Source: Flavobacteriales bacterium
Lineage (GTDB): Bacteria > Bacteroidota > Bacteroidia > Flavobacteriales_F > PHOS-HE28
Direction: 5' to 3'
Assembly (NCBI GenBank): GCA_016721825.1
Contig: JADKHI010000001.1
Coordinates: 1,178,001 to 1,242,000 of the forward strand
Length of the DNA stretch: 64,000 bases
In this document: in pieces, positions 43,013 through 49,891 of the stretch
How positions within the stretch are numbered: position 1 is the first letter of the stretch
Layout of the letters: each line of letters begins with the position of its first letter
Program-made: the position numbers and the translations under genes
The notes under the pieces: model-generated
Database searches by the model: none
Seen by the model: the letters and a program-made list of their open reading frames with translations, nothing else
Told to the model about the DNA's origin: nothing

Positions 43013-43351
43013 ATGGACAGCATCCGACAGAACAAGGTGAACAGCCTGATGGTGCAGGAGCTCGCCGCCATCTTCCTCGAAGAAGGCCGCATCCTCTTCC
43101 CCGGTGGCCTCATCACCGTGACCGGCGTACGCGTGAGCCCCGACCTGGGCATCGCCAAGACCTACCTCAGCCTGTTCCCTACGAAGGACAGCAAGGCCGT
43201 GATGGAACACATCAAGGAACATTCCCACCAGCTCCGTGGCAAATTGGGTCACCGCATCGGCAAGCAAATGCGCGTGGTGCCCGAGCTCCTCTTCTACCTG
43301 GACGATTCCCTGGACCGTACGGAGGAGATCGACCGGCTCTTGAAGAAGTAG
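43013..43351 (+). CDS. rbfA: Ribosome-binding factor A
   Basis: 112 residues. KH-type fold: RQNKVNSLMVQELAAIF, LITVTGVRVSPDLGIAKTYLS, HRIGKQMRVVPELLFYLDDSLDRTEEIDRLL. Binds the 30S subunit during 16S rRNA 5' end maturation and cold adaptation. Length normal. The last two codons and the stop fall in the first unit of the CAAGTNN heptamer array that follows, so the array defines the gene's 3' end. Confidence 0.94.
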   Translation: MDSIRQNKVNSLMVQELAAIFLEEGRILFPGGLITVTGVRVSPDLGIAKTYLSLFPTKDSKAVMEHIKEHSHQLRGKLGHRIGKQMRVVPELLFYLDDSLDRTEEIDRLLKK

Positions 43352-43390
43352 CAAGTGACAAGTACCAAGTATCAAGTGTCAAGTAACAAG
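43345..43390. repeat. Heptamer tandem array CAAGTNN
   Basis: Consecutive 7-base units gaagtag, caagtga, caagtac, caagtat, caagtgt, caagtaa, caaggac: CAAGT is fixed while the last two bases vary. The first diverged unit contains the rbfA stop TAG. Confidence 0.88.
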
Positions 43391-43448
43391 GACCGAGGGC
43401 ATCCGTTGAGTTGAACCTTGACACTTTCCCCCTTCCCAATCGTCACCG

Positions 43449-44258
43449 ATGCAATACGATCCCGTCAAACGCCAGCTCGGCTCCGTTTTCAACCGCTCCC
43501 CCTTCCTGCGCAAGGTCTTCTACCAGCTGCTGGACCTGCTATTGCTGCGTGCATGGCATGTGCACAAGGAGCTACGCGCATGGGCCCGCGACAAGCGCGA
43601 CTCGGCCATCCACATCTACGATGCGGGCGCAGGCTACGGGCAATACAGCTACTGGCTCAGCGGCTTCAGCCCGAAGTGGCGCATCACAGCCATTGATGTG
43701 AAGGAGGAACAAGTGGCGGACTGCAACGGCTTCTACCAGGCCATCGGTCGCCCGCAGGTGAAGTTCGAGGTGGGGGACGTCACCAAGTACACCAACCCGG
43801 GGGCCTTCGACCTGGTGGTGTGCGTGGACGTGATGGAGCATATCCTGGAGGACGAGGCCGCGCTGCGTTGCTACAGCGAAAGCCTGAAGCCCGGCGGCAT
43901 GCTCATCATCAGCACCCCCAGCGACCAAGGCGGCAGCGACGTGCATGACGAAGGTGAAGGTTCCTTCATCGAGGAGCATGTGCGCGACGGCTACAACCTG
44001 GAGGACCTGAAGGCGAAGGCGCTGCGCAACGGGTTCAGCAAGGCCGAACCGCGCTACAGCTACGGCACGCCCGGCAAGATCAGCTGGCGCCTCAGCATGA
44101 AGTGGCCCCTGCTGATGCTCAACACCAGCAAGCTCTTCTTCCTGATCCTGCCCTTCTACTACATCATCACCTACCCCATCGCCTACCTGCTCAACTGGGC
44201 TGATGTATCCATGAAGCACTCCACCGGTACAGGAGTGATCATGAAGGCGTGGAAGTGA
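43449..44258 (+). CDS. Class I SAM-dependent methyltransferase with C-terminal hydrophobic segment
   Basis: 269 residues. Motif I IYDAGAGYGQYSYWL, acidic ITAIDVKEEQ, motif IV FDLVVCVDVMEHILED and LKPGGMLIISTPS. The C-terminus carries a hydrophobic stretch (LLMLNTSKLFFLILPFYYIITYPIAYLLNW) that probably rests in or on the membrane, suggesting a lipid or lipid-linked substrate; the UbiG/Coq3-like fold fits but the substrate is unknown. Its stop is followed after 3 bases by the ATGTGCCC octamer array. Confidence 0.85.
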   Translation: MQYDPVKRQLGSVFNRSPFLRKVFYQLLDLLLLRAWHVHKELRAWARDKRDSAIHIYDAGAGYGQYSYWLSGFSPKWRITAIDVKEEQVADCNGFYQAIGRPQVKFEVGDVTKYTNPGAFDLVVCVDVMEHILEDEAALRCYSESLKPGGMLIISTPSDQGGSDVHDEGEGSFIEEHVRDGYNLEDLKAKALRNGFSKAEPRYSYGTPGKISWRLSMKWPLLMLNTSKLFFLILPFYYIITYPIAYLLNWADVSMKHSTGTGVIMKAWK

Positions 44259-44261
44259 AGC

Positions 44262-44293
44262 ATGTGCCCATGGGGCCATGTGCCTATGTGCCC
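44262..44293. repeat. Octamer tandem array ATGTGCCC x4
   Basis: Units atgtgccc, atggggcc, atgtgcct, atgtgccc, in the 67-base gap after the methyltransferase. The same octamer recurs at 49808-49823. Confidence 0.82.
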
Positions 44294-44325
44294 ATGAACC
44301 GCCTTTGAACACGGATCGTCGGCGA

Positions 44326-45048
44326 TCACTGCGCAGGCACTGGCTCTTGCACTGGCGCTTCCTCAGCCTTGGCCTTGCGCTTGGGGAGGATCCGATAGCT
44401 GATGGTGAGGACGAGTTGCTCGTTCATCAACGGTGACGTGTAGCCATCACGTGGGTCTTTGACGTTCTGCAGTCCGTAGTAGTATCGAGCGCCGACTTCC
44501 ATCCGATCCGCGATGCGGAAGCCCAACTCACCGACCACACCAAAGTCCGTTGGCTTCAGGTTCAGTTCCTTGGTTTCCACGGTGCCATACTCACCGAGAC
44601 CATTCGCGTATGGATAGGCGTAGAACGTACCGGACTCCATCAAGGGTGTCGCCAATTGGTAGCCCGCTCCGAAGCGGAAACGCCCGAAGTCCACATGGAC
44701 CATCATGGGCAGGCAGAGATAGTGGACCTGGCGATCCACCGCCGAGGTCTTCACATCCCGGCTCCAATACTCGTCGTGGCCAGCGATGAATGACCAATAC
44801 AATCCGGTGCTGAAACTGAGCGGGCCGGATAGCTTGTGCGTGGCGCTTCCACCCAGCAACCACGAGAAACGGCTATCGACAACTTGGTAGTCCCCTCGGC
44901 TTGTCGTGGGATTGAGGTCCGTTCGCATCTGCCCGGCGCCCCCACCAGCCAGCACACGCACTTCCCACTGCGCGATCGCCTCTTGCCCAGAAAAGACAGA
45001 TCCGACCAGGATGGCCGCGTGACAGAAGAAGGCTGTGATCCGATGCAT
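44326..45048 (-). CDS. Outer-membrane beta-barrel protein
   Basis: 240 residues from ATG 45048. Signal peptide ending at AIAQWE, then alternating amphipathic strands with aromatic ends (FSTGLYWSFIAGH, FRFGAGYQLATPL, VGELGFRIADRMEVGARYYYGL, LVLTISYRIL), as in PorT/OmpW-like 8-strand barrels of Bacteroidota. The C-terminal tail is charged and Pro/Glu/Ala-rich (EEAPVQEPVPAQ). Function unknown. A good -7 box stands 15 bases upstream. Confidence 0.8.
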   Translation of the reverse strand: MHRITAFFCHAAILVGSVFSGQEAIAQWEVRVLAGGGAGQMRTDLNPTTSRGDYQVVDSRFSWLLGGSATHKLSGPLSFSTGLYWSFIAGHDEYWSRDVKTSAVDRQVHYLCLPMMVHVDFGRFRFGAGYQLATPLMESGTFYAYPYANGLGEYGTVETKELNLKPTDFGVVGELGFRIADRMEVGARYYYGLQNVKDPRDGYTSPLMNEQLVLTISYRILPKRKAKAEEAPVQEPVPAQ

Positions 45049-45063
45049 CGCGATGGGTACGAC

Positions 45064-45071
45064 CAAACTTA
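45064..45071 (-). promoter_or_regulatory. -7 box of the beta-barrel gene
   Basis: TAAGTTTG, exact TAnnTTTG, on the minus strand 15 bases before ATG 45048. Confidence 0.5.
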
Positions 45072-45095
45072 GGCAAGGCACCCGATCTTCACGGC

Positions 45096-46325
45096 GTGAA
45101 TCTCCCGCTCCTCTTCGCCCGGCGCTACCTGTTGGCCAAGCGCCAGCAGAACGCGATCAACCTGATCACGTTGATCAGCATCGTGGTGATCGCGGTGGTG
45201 ACGGCGGCCATGGTGGTGGTGCTGAGCACCCTGAACGGCATCTCGGAACTCGTCGATTCCATCTACAGCCCCTTCGACCAGGACATCACCATCACCCCGG
45301 CGCAAGGCAAGACCTTCGACCGCGACAGCCTGGACCTGGCGACGATCACGGCACATCCTGCGGTGAAGGACCACAGTTGGGTGATCGAGGAGAATGTGCT
45401 CTTGCGTTGCGGCGAACAACAGGCCGTGGCAACATTGAAGGGCGTGGACACCAGCTACCTCGCGATGAGCGACATGGCCGGGCATATGTACTCCGGTGAG
45501 CCGGTGCTCAGCGACAGCTTGGGGCCCTTGGCGCTGATCGGCATCGGGTTGAAGGTGGACCTTGACGCACCACTGAACGACGGCGTTTTCAAGCCCTTGC
45601 AGATCAGCGCACCCATCCGCGGACGCAAGCTCAGCACATACCAGCAGGGCGCTTTCGAACAGGATGCCGTGGCCATTGGCGGCGCCTTCAGCATCAACAT
45701 TGAGTTCGATACCAAGTACGTGCTGGTGCCGATCGAGTTGGCGGATTCACTGCTGCACTACCGTGGCGCCGTGAACGCCCTAGAGCTGCGCACCGCACCC
45801 GGAACCGACCTCCAAGCCTTGCAACAGGAGCTCACCGCTTCCTTGGGAACAAGCTACCAGGTGCAGACGCGCTACCAGAAGAACGCGCTGATGTACCGCA
45901 CGAACGAATCGGAGAAGTGGTTCACTTTCGTGGTACTGCTCTTCATCGGCCTCATCGGCGCGTTCAACATCATCGCCACGCTGACCATGATGATGATCGA
46001 GAAGAAGCGTGACATGCGCACCTTGATGAGCATGGGTGCTTCGCCTTCACTGGTGAGGCGTGTCTTCTTCAACGAGGGCCTGCTGATCGTGGTGGTCGGC
46101 GTGGCGACAGGCCTGGTCTTTGGCCTGGGCATCTGCCTGCTGCAACAGCACTTCGGCCTGGTGGCGCTCAGCGATTCGGTCGTCGAGTCCTACCCGGTGA
46201 AGGTGATGTTCACGGACCTGGTGCTGGTGACTGTGGCGGTGCTGGGCATCGGACTACTGGCCACTTGGGTGCCACTGCGGACACTGAGCCATCGCTTTCT
46301 TCACGCCACTTCGGCCAACCCGTAG
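45096..46325 (+). CDS. LolC/LolE-like ABC transporter permease (FtsX fold)
   Basis: 409 residues from GTG 45096. N-terminal FARRYLLAKRQQNAINLITLISIVVIAVV with helix 1, a large periplasmic domain (~45-270), then three C-terminal helices (FVVLLFIGLIGAFNIIATLTMMMIEKKRDM, MGASPSLVRRVFFNEGLLIVVVGV, LVLVTVAVLGIGLLATW). The family pulls lipoproteins out of the inner membrane (LolCDE). No LolD ATPase is adjacent. Its 3' end overlaps the opposing dus gene by 25 bases. Confidence 0.9.
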   Translation: MNLPLLFARRYLLAKRQQNAINLITLISIVVIAVVTAAMVVVLSTLNGISELVDSIYSPFDQDITITPAQGKTFDRDSLDLATITAHPAVKDHSWVIEENVLLRCGEQQAVATLKGVDTSYLAMSDMAGHMYSGEPVLSDSLGPLALIGIGLKVDLDAPLNDGVFKPLQISAPIRGRKLSTYQQGAFEQDAVAIGGAFSINIEFDTKYVLVPIELADSLLHYRGAVNALELRTAPGTDLQALQQELTASLGTSYQVQTRYQKNALMYRTNESEKWFTFVVLLFIGLIGAFNIIATLTMMMIEKKRDMRTLMSMGASPSLVRRVFFNEGLLIVVVGVATGLVFGLGICLLQQHFGLVALSDSVVESYPVKVMFTDLVLVTVAVLGIGLLATWVPLRTLSHRFLHATSANP

Positions 46326-47293
46326 GTGGCGATCACCTCATCGAGGATCTCCTCAAGGATGGCGGGGTCCCGTTCGGTGCACAGGCGCAGGCGCACATCC
46401 TTCACGTTGGGCAGTCCCTTGAGGTAGTTGCCGTAGTGGCGACGCATCTCCACCACACCTTCCCACGGCCCCTTCCATGCCAGTGAGCTGCGCAGGTGCT
46501 CGCGCGCGGCTTCCACGCGGTCGGCCACGGTGGGTGCCGGCAGATGGGTGCCTGTGGCGATGAAGTGCTTGATCTCGTTAAAGATGAACGGATGCCCAAT
46601 GGTCGCGCGGCCGATCATCACGCCGTCCACGCCGTAGCGGTCCCGGTACTCGACGGCCTTCTCGGGGGAATCGATGTCGCCGTTGCCGAAGATGGGGATG
46701 TGGATCCGCGGGTTGTTCTTCACCTCGCCGATCAGGGTCCAGTCCGCCGGGCCCTTGTAGAGCTGGGCGCGGGTGCGGCCATGGATGCTCAGCGCCTGGA
46801 TGCCGACATCCTGCAGGCGCTCGGCCACCTCCATGATGTTCTTCGTAGCGTCGTTCCAGCCCAGGCGCGTCTTCACGGTCACGGGCAGTTTCACGGCCTT
46901 CACCACCTTCTCGGTGAGCCGCACCATCTTGTCCACGTCCTGCAGCAGGCAGGCACCAGCGCCCTTGCTCACCACCTTGTGCACGGGGCAGCCGTAGTTG
47001 ATGTCGATGAGGTCGGGCCCAGCGGCCTCGGCGATGCGGGCGGCCTCCTCCATGGCGTCCTCGGACCCACCGAACAGCTGGATGCCCACGGGGCGCTCGT
47101 ACTCGAAGATGTCCAGCTTCTTCAGCCCCTTGGCGGCCTGGCGGATGAGGCCTTCGCTGCTGATGAACTCGGTGTACATCAGGTCGGCCCCGTGCTTCTT
47201 GCAAAGCGCACGGAACGGCGGATCGCTCACGTCCTCCATGGGGGCCAGGAGCAGCGGGAACTCAGGGAGTTGGATGGGGCCGATGCGCGGCAT
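46301..47293 (-). CDS. dusB: tRNA-dihydrouridine synthase (DusB-type)
   Basis: 330 residues from ATG 47293. FMN TIM-barrel enzyme: LLAPMEDVSDPPFR, TEFISSEGLIR, DINYGCPVHKVV with the catalytic Cys, VTVKTRLGW, HGRTRAQLYKGPADW, IPIFGNGDI and GVMIGRATIGHPFIF. It reduces a uridine in the D-loop of tRNA. A tRNA gene lies just upstream on the opposite strand. The -7 box is 6 bases before the start. Confidence 0.93.
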   Translation of the reverse strand: MPRIGPIQLPEFPLLLAPMEDVSDPPFRALCKKHGADLMYTEFISSEGLIRQAAKGLKKLDIFEYERPVGIQLFGGSEDAMEEAARIAEAAGPDLIDINYGCPVHKVVSKGAGACLLQDVDKMVRLTEKVVKAVKLPVTVKTRLGWNDATKNIMEVAERLQDVGIQALSIHGRTRAQLYKGPADWTLIGEVKNNPRIHIPIFGNGDIDSPEKAVEYRDRYGVDGVMIGRATIGHPFIFNEIKHFIATGTHLPAPTVADRVEAAREHLRSSLAWKGPWEGVVEMRRHYGNYLKGLPNVKDVRLRLCTERDPAILEEILDEVIATYGLAEVA

Positions 47294-47299
47294 GCGCCG

Positions 47300-47307
47300 C
47301 AAAAGTA
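47300..47307 (-). promoter_or_regulatory. -7 box of dusB, short-leader type
   Basis: TACTTTTG on the minus strand, exact TAnnTTTG, 6 bases before ATG 47293. Confidence 0.55.
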
Positions 47308-47349
47308 GGGGAAGCGGCGGGGGTGGGCTTCAGAGCCGCCGCCATTCCC

Positions 47350-47357
47350 TATTTTCG
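47350..47357 (+). promoter_or_regulatory. -7 box of tRNA-Ser
   Basis: TATTTTCG followed by CGCC, 9 bases before the mature tRNA 5' end. Confidence 0.55.
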
Positions 47358-47366
47358 CGCCCCATT

Positions 47367-47456
47367 GGAGAGATGGCCGAGTGGTTGAAGGCGCACGCCT
47401 GGAAAGTGTGTTTACCCGAAAGGGTAACGGGGGTTCGAATCCCTCTCTCTCCGCCA
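47367..47456 (+). tRNA. tRNA-Ser (anticodon GGA)
   Basis: 90 bases including an encoded CCA. Acceptor GGAGAGA/TCTCTCC, discriminator G, anticodon loop CTGGAAA in stem CACGC/GTGTG with anticodon GGA (reads UCC/UCU), long variable arm TTTACCCGAAAGGGTAA-type as in class II tRNAs, and T-loop GGTTCGAATCC. Short leader, followed immediately by a terminator hairpin. Confidence 0.97.
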
Positions 47457-47462
47457 AGTTGA

Positions 47463-47489
47463 AAGCCGCCCCGAAAGGGCGGCTTCTTC
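47463..47489 (+). terminator. Terminator of tRNA-Ser
   Basis: AAGCCGCCC-CGAAA-GGGCGGCTT followed by CTTCG: 9-bp GC-rich stem, starting 7 bases after the tRNA CCA. Confidence 0.85.
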
Positions 47490-47537
47490 GTTCGACCGGG
47501 AGCCAAGCGCAGCTCGAGCGATCGGTCGAATGAAGAA
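47484..47537. repeat. 15-bp long inverted repeat behind tRNA-Ser
   Basis: TTCTTCGTTCGACCG (47484-47498) pairs with CGGTCGAATGAAGAA (47523-47537), all 15 positions with one G-T, around a 24-base loop that holds an inner GAGC/GCTC stem. The left arm reuses the 3' tail of the tRNA terminator. The remaining ~95 bases to 47631 hold nothing else I can support. Confidence 0.7.
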
Positions 47538-47631
47538 ACCGGCGAGCAGAGAGAGCGCGGCTTGCAAGTTGAAGCCTCCCCCCTCCGGGAAAGCGCGTCT
47601 CGTGCGATCCCTCACTCCGCGAGGTAAAGTC

Positions 47632-47793
47632 CTATTGTTCAGGCGGCCACGGTTCTCCTTCCTCCAATTCCCGCCTGTCGCCGCTGCGGAACCAGCGAAA
47701 GAGACGTCGTGAAACGCGACCTACGATAGTCGTACCGATGTAGAACATCGCGACACCGAAGAGCGCTAGCAATATGATGTACAACGCTCCCAT
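47632..47793 (-). CDS. 53-residue single-pass membrane protein
   Basis: A short ORF in an otherwise empty 390-base gap: it starts MGALYIILLALFGVAMF, forming one hydrophobic helix (~3-24, with YIGTTIV), then a basic stretch (VSRRLFRWFRSGDRR), then an acidic-proline tail (ELEEGEPWPPEQ), ending TAG. The hydrophobic-basic-acidic order is what a real membrane peptide would show, and codon use looks normal. There is no family I recognise. About 57 bases of AT-richer sequence separate it from the asparaginase stop on the same strand; no clear -7 box. Confidence 0.6.
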   Translation of the reverse strand: MGALYIILLALFGVAMFYIGTTIVGRVSRRLFRWFRSGDRRELEEGEPWPPEQ

Positions 47794-47850
47794 CGGACCA
47801 ACGCTCTGTAGTCTTCTATAAAGGTCGTAGATCGGTGTAATTCAGCTACC

Positions 47851-48879
47851 CTACCCCCCGCCCACTTCCCCGCAACTCGAGCGCTCGAAACGCTCACTCA
47901 CCAAGGCATCGCTAAGGCCCTGACCCAGTAGGAACATGAGCTTGGTGACGGCTGCTTCCACCGTCATGTCGTGCGCGGAGAGCATGCCCATGTCCACGAA
48001 GGCGCGACTGGTCTGGTAACGGCCTTGCTCCACGCGTCCGCCTACGCATTGGGTGGCATTCACGAGGATCACGCCGCGTTCGGCGGCATCGCGCAGGGCA
48101 TCGAGGAAGGCCTTGTCCGTAGGGCCGTTGCCGCTGCCAAAGGTGGTGAGCACCACGGCCTTCAGCTCGGGCATGGAAAGGGCGTGGCGCACCCAATCGG
48201 GCCGGATGCCGGGGAAAAGGCGGATCACACCCACCCGATCGTCGACCTGCTGGTGGACCTTCAGAGGGCCGGTGCGTTGGGGAAGGATGGAGGCCCGGTC
48301 GTACTTGATGCGCACCCCGGCTTCGGCCAGGCGCGGCCAGTTGGGGCTGCGGAAAGCCTCGAAGCGTTCGGCGTGCACCTTCACCGTGCGGTTGCCGCGG
48401 TACAGGCTGTATTCGAAGTAGACCGCCACCTCGGGCACCACCGGACGGTCGCCTTCGTACGCCGCGGCGATCTCGATGGCGGTGATCAGGTTCTCCTTCG
48501 CGTCGGTGCGGATGGTGCCGATGGGCAGTTGTGATCCGGTGAGGATCACGGGCTTGGCCAAGCCTTCCAGCAGGAAGCTCAGCGCGCTGGCGGTATAGGC
48601 CATGGTGTCGCTGCCGTGCAGCACCACGAAGCCGTCGTACTCCGCGTAATGATCACCGATGATGCGCGCGATGCGCACCCAATCCATCGGTCGCATGTCA
48701 CTGCTGTCGATCGGCTTCTCGAAGGCCACGGAGCCCAAGCGGACACCCATGCGCTCCAGCTCGGGTACTTGCTCCTCCAGGTGTGAAAGGTCCATGGCGC
48801 GCAGGGCACCGGTACGTGGATCGGCGAGCATGCCGATGGTTCCACCGGTGTAAATGATCAGGACGGAACGTTGGCTCAT
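47851..48879 (-). CDS. ansA: Type I L-asparaginase
   Basis: 342 residues, no signal peptide. Both catalytic triads are visible: Thr in IIYTGGTIGM and Thr/Asp in VVLHGSDTMAYTASAL with the Lys in TDAKENL. Cytosolic, low-affinity type; hydrolyses asparagine to aspartate and ammonia. Followed downstream by the 53-residue ORF. The upstream 125 bases hold the decamer inverted-repeat element and no clear promoter. Confidence 0.92.
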   Translation of the reverse strand: MSQRSVLIIYTGGTIGMLADPRTGALRAMDLSHLEEQVPELERMGVRLGSVAFEKPIDSSDMRPMDWVRIARIIGDHYAEYDGFVVLHGSDTMAYTASALSFLLEGLAKPVILTGSQLPIGTIRTDAKENLITAIEIAAAYEGDRPVVPEVAVYFEYSLYRGNRTVKVHAERFEAFRSPNWPRLAEAGVRIKYDRASILPQRTGPLKVHQQVDDRVGVIRLFPGIRPDWVRHALSMPELKAVVLTTFGSGNGPTDKAFLDALRDAAERGVILVNATQCVGGRVEQGRYQTSRAFVDMGMLSAHDMTVEAAVTKLMFLLGQGLSDALVSERFERSSCGEVGGG

Positions 48880-48900
48880 GAATGTGCCGTGTAGGGCTTA

Positions 48901-49014
48901 ACCACAGATGGACACGGATGGACACTGATGAATGCAAAATGGCGCATTCCAATGGAAGCAGTCCCCTTCACGCACCCGGTGTGTCTATCCGTGTTCATCC
49001 GTGTCTATCCGTGG
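48901..49014. repeat. Decamer-period inverted repeat element
   Basis: Left arm: CACAGATGGA, CACGGATGGA, CACTGATGAA (48903-48932). Right arm: GTGTCTATCC, GTGTTCATCC, GTGTCTATCC, then GTGGTT (48981-49016). The outer 26 bases of the arms are reverse complements with three mismatches, separated by ~48 bases. The right arm overlaps the tatD stop at 49005. A decayed relative lies at 60911-60976. Confidence 0.88.
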
Positions 49015-49781
49015 TTTGAATGGAAGAGCTGCTCTGCGTTGGCAGTGGTGAGCTGCGCGATGTCGTCGATGCTGCGACCTGTGGCCTTGGCCAGCTCGAC
49101 GGCCACCAGCGGGATGTAGCTGCTCTCATTGCGTTTGCCGCGATGCGGTACCGGGGCCAGGTAGGGCGAATCGGTCTCCAGTACGCAGCGCTCCGCACCG
49201 AGTTCGGCCATGGTCTGGGCCAGTCCGCTCTTCGGATAGGTGATCACACCGCCGATACCGAGCAGGAAGCCATCCAACGCCAGGATCCGGCGGCCGATGG
49301 TCACGGCCCCATTGAAGCAATGGAAGATGCCGCGCAGGTGCTCGTCCTTTTCTTCTTCCACGATGGCCAGCGTTTCCTGGAAGCTCTCGCGGCAGTGGAT
49401 CACGATCGGCAGGCGCAGCTCCTTCGCCCAGCGCACGTGCTGCCGGAAGACGTCCTGCTGCTGCTTCAGGAAGGTCTTGTCCCAGTACAGGTCGATGCCG
49501 ATCTCGCCTACCCCGCAATAACCTCCGTTGCCTAGCAGGCGCTCCACTTCGGCCATGGCCACTGTGTTGTCCTCGCCCACGCTGCACGGGTGAAGGCCCA
49601 TCATCGGGAAGCATCGGTCCGGGTGCGCCTCCACCAGGGCGTGCATGCCCTCGATGCTCTCATGATCGATGTTCGGCAGGTAGAGCTTGGTGACGCCCGC
49701 TTCCAACGCGCGCTGGAGCATGGCCTCGCGGTCGCCGTCGAACTGTTTGTGGTAGAGGTGGCAATGGGTGTCGCTGAACAT
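49005..49781 (-). CDS. TatD family deoxyribonuclease/metal hydrolase
   Basis: 258 residues from ATG 49781 (FSDTHCHLYHKQF), preferred to the ORF start at 49835, which lies in the octamer repeat. TIM-barrel hydrolase: DTHCHL metal motif, GLHPCSV, GEIGIDLYWDKT, PIVIHCRES, GIFHCFNGA, LETDSPYLAPVPHRGKRNE. Probable role in DNA repair or 3'-5' exonuclease activity. The last three codons and the TAG are contributed by the right arm of the adjacent decamer repeat. Confidence 0.9.
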   Translation of the reverse strand: MFSDTHCHLYHKQFDGDREAMLQRALEAGVTKLYLPNIDHESIEGMHALVEAHPDRCFPMMGLHPCSVGEDNTVAMAEVERLLGNGGYCGVGEIGIDLYWDKTFLKQQQDVFRQHVRWAKELRLPIVIHCRESFQETLAIVEEEKDEHLRGIFHCFNGAVTIGRRILALDGFLLGIGGVITYPKSGLAQTMAELGAERCVLETDSPYLAPVPHRGKRNESSYIPLVAVELAKATGRSIDDIAQLTTANAEQLFHSNHG

Positions 49782-49786
49782 CGGTG

Positions 49787-49794
49787 CGAAGTAA
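49787..49794 (-). promoter_or_regulatory. Candidate -7 box of tatD
   Basis: TTACTTCG on the minus strand, two bases from TAnnTTTG, 5 bases before ATG 49781. Just upstream lie two ATGTGCCC-type octamers (49808-49823). Confidence 0.3.
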
Positions 49795-49807
49795 CGGGTG
49801 GAAGGGC

Positions 49808-49823
49808 ATGTGCCCATGTGCGG
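49808..49823. repeat. Octamer repeat ATGTGCCC x2
   Basis: Units ATGTGCCC and ATGTGCGG in the divergent gap between tatD and the GT9 gene. The same octamer forms the four-unit array at 44262. Confidence 0.65.
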
Positions 49824-49862
49824 GTGTGGGATCATCGCTCGGCCGTGCGCCGCGGTGGATCC

Positions 49863-49870
49863 TACCTTTG
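49863..49870 (+). promoter_or_regulatory. -7 box of the GT9 gene
   Basis: TACCTTTG followed by GCGCC, 21 bases before ATG 49892. Confidence 0.55.
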
Positions 49871-49891
49871 GCGCCGCCTTCGGGCTTTTCC

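Noticed and set aside
43345..43390. CAAGTNN array as a CRISPR array
   Set aside because: Units are 7 bases with no spacers and no cas genes in the window.
47530..47712. 60-residue plus-strand frame behind tRNA-Ser
   Set aside because: It starts in the long hairpin, is Pro/Ser/Arg-rich with no pattern, and overlaps the better 53-residue membrane ORF on the other strand.
48901..49014. Decamer inverted repeat as an insertion sequence
   Set aside because: Total length ~114 bases with no transposase; at most a MITE-like element.
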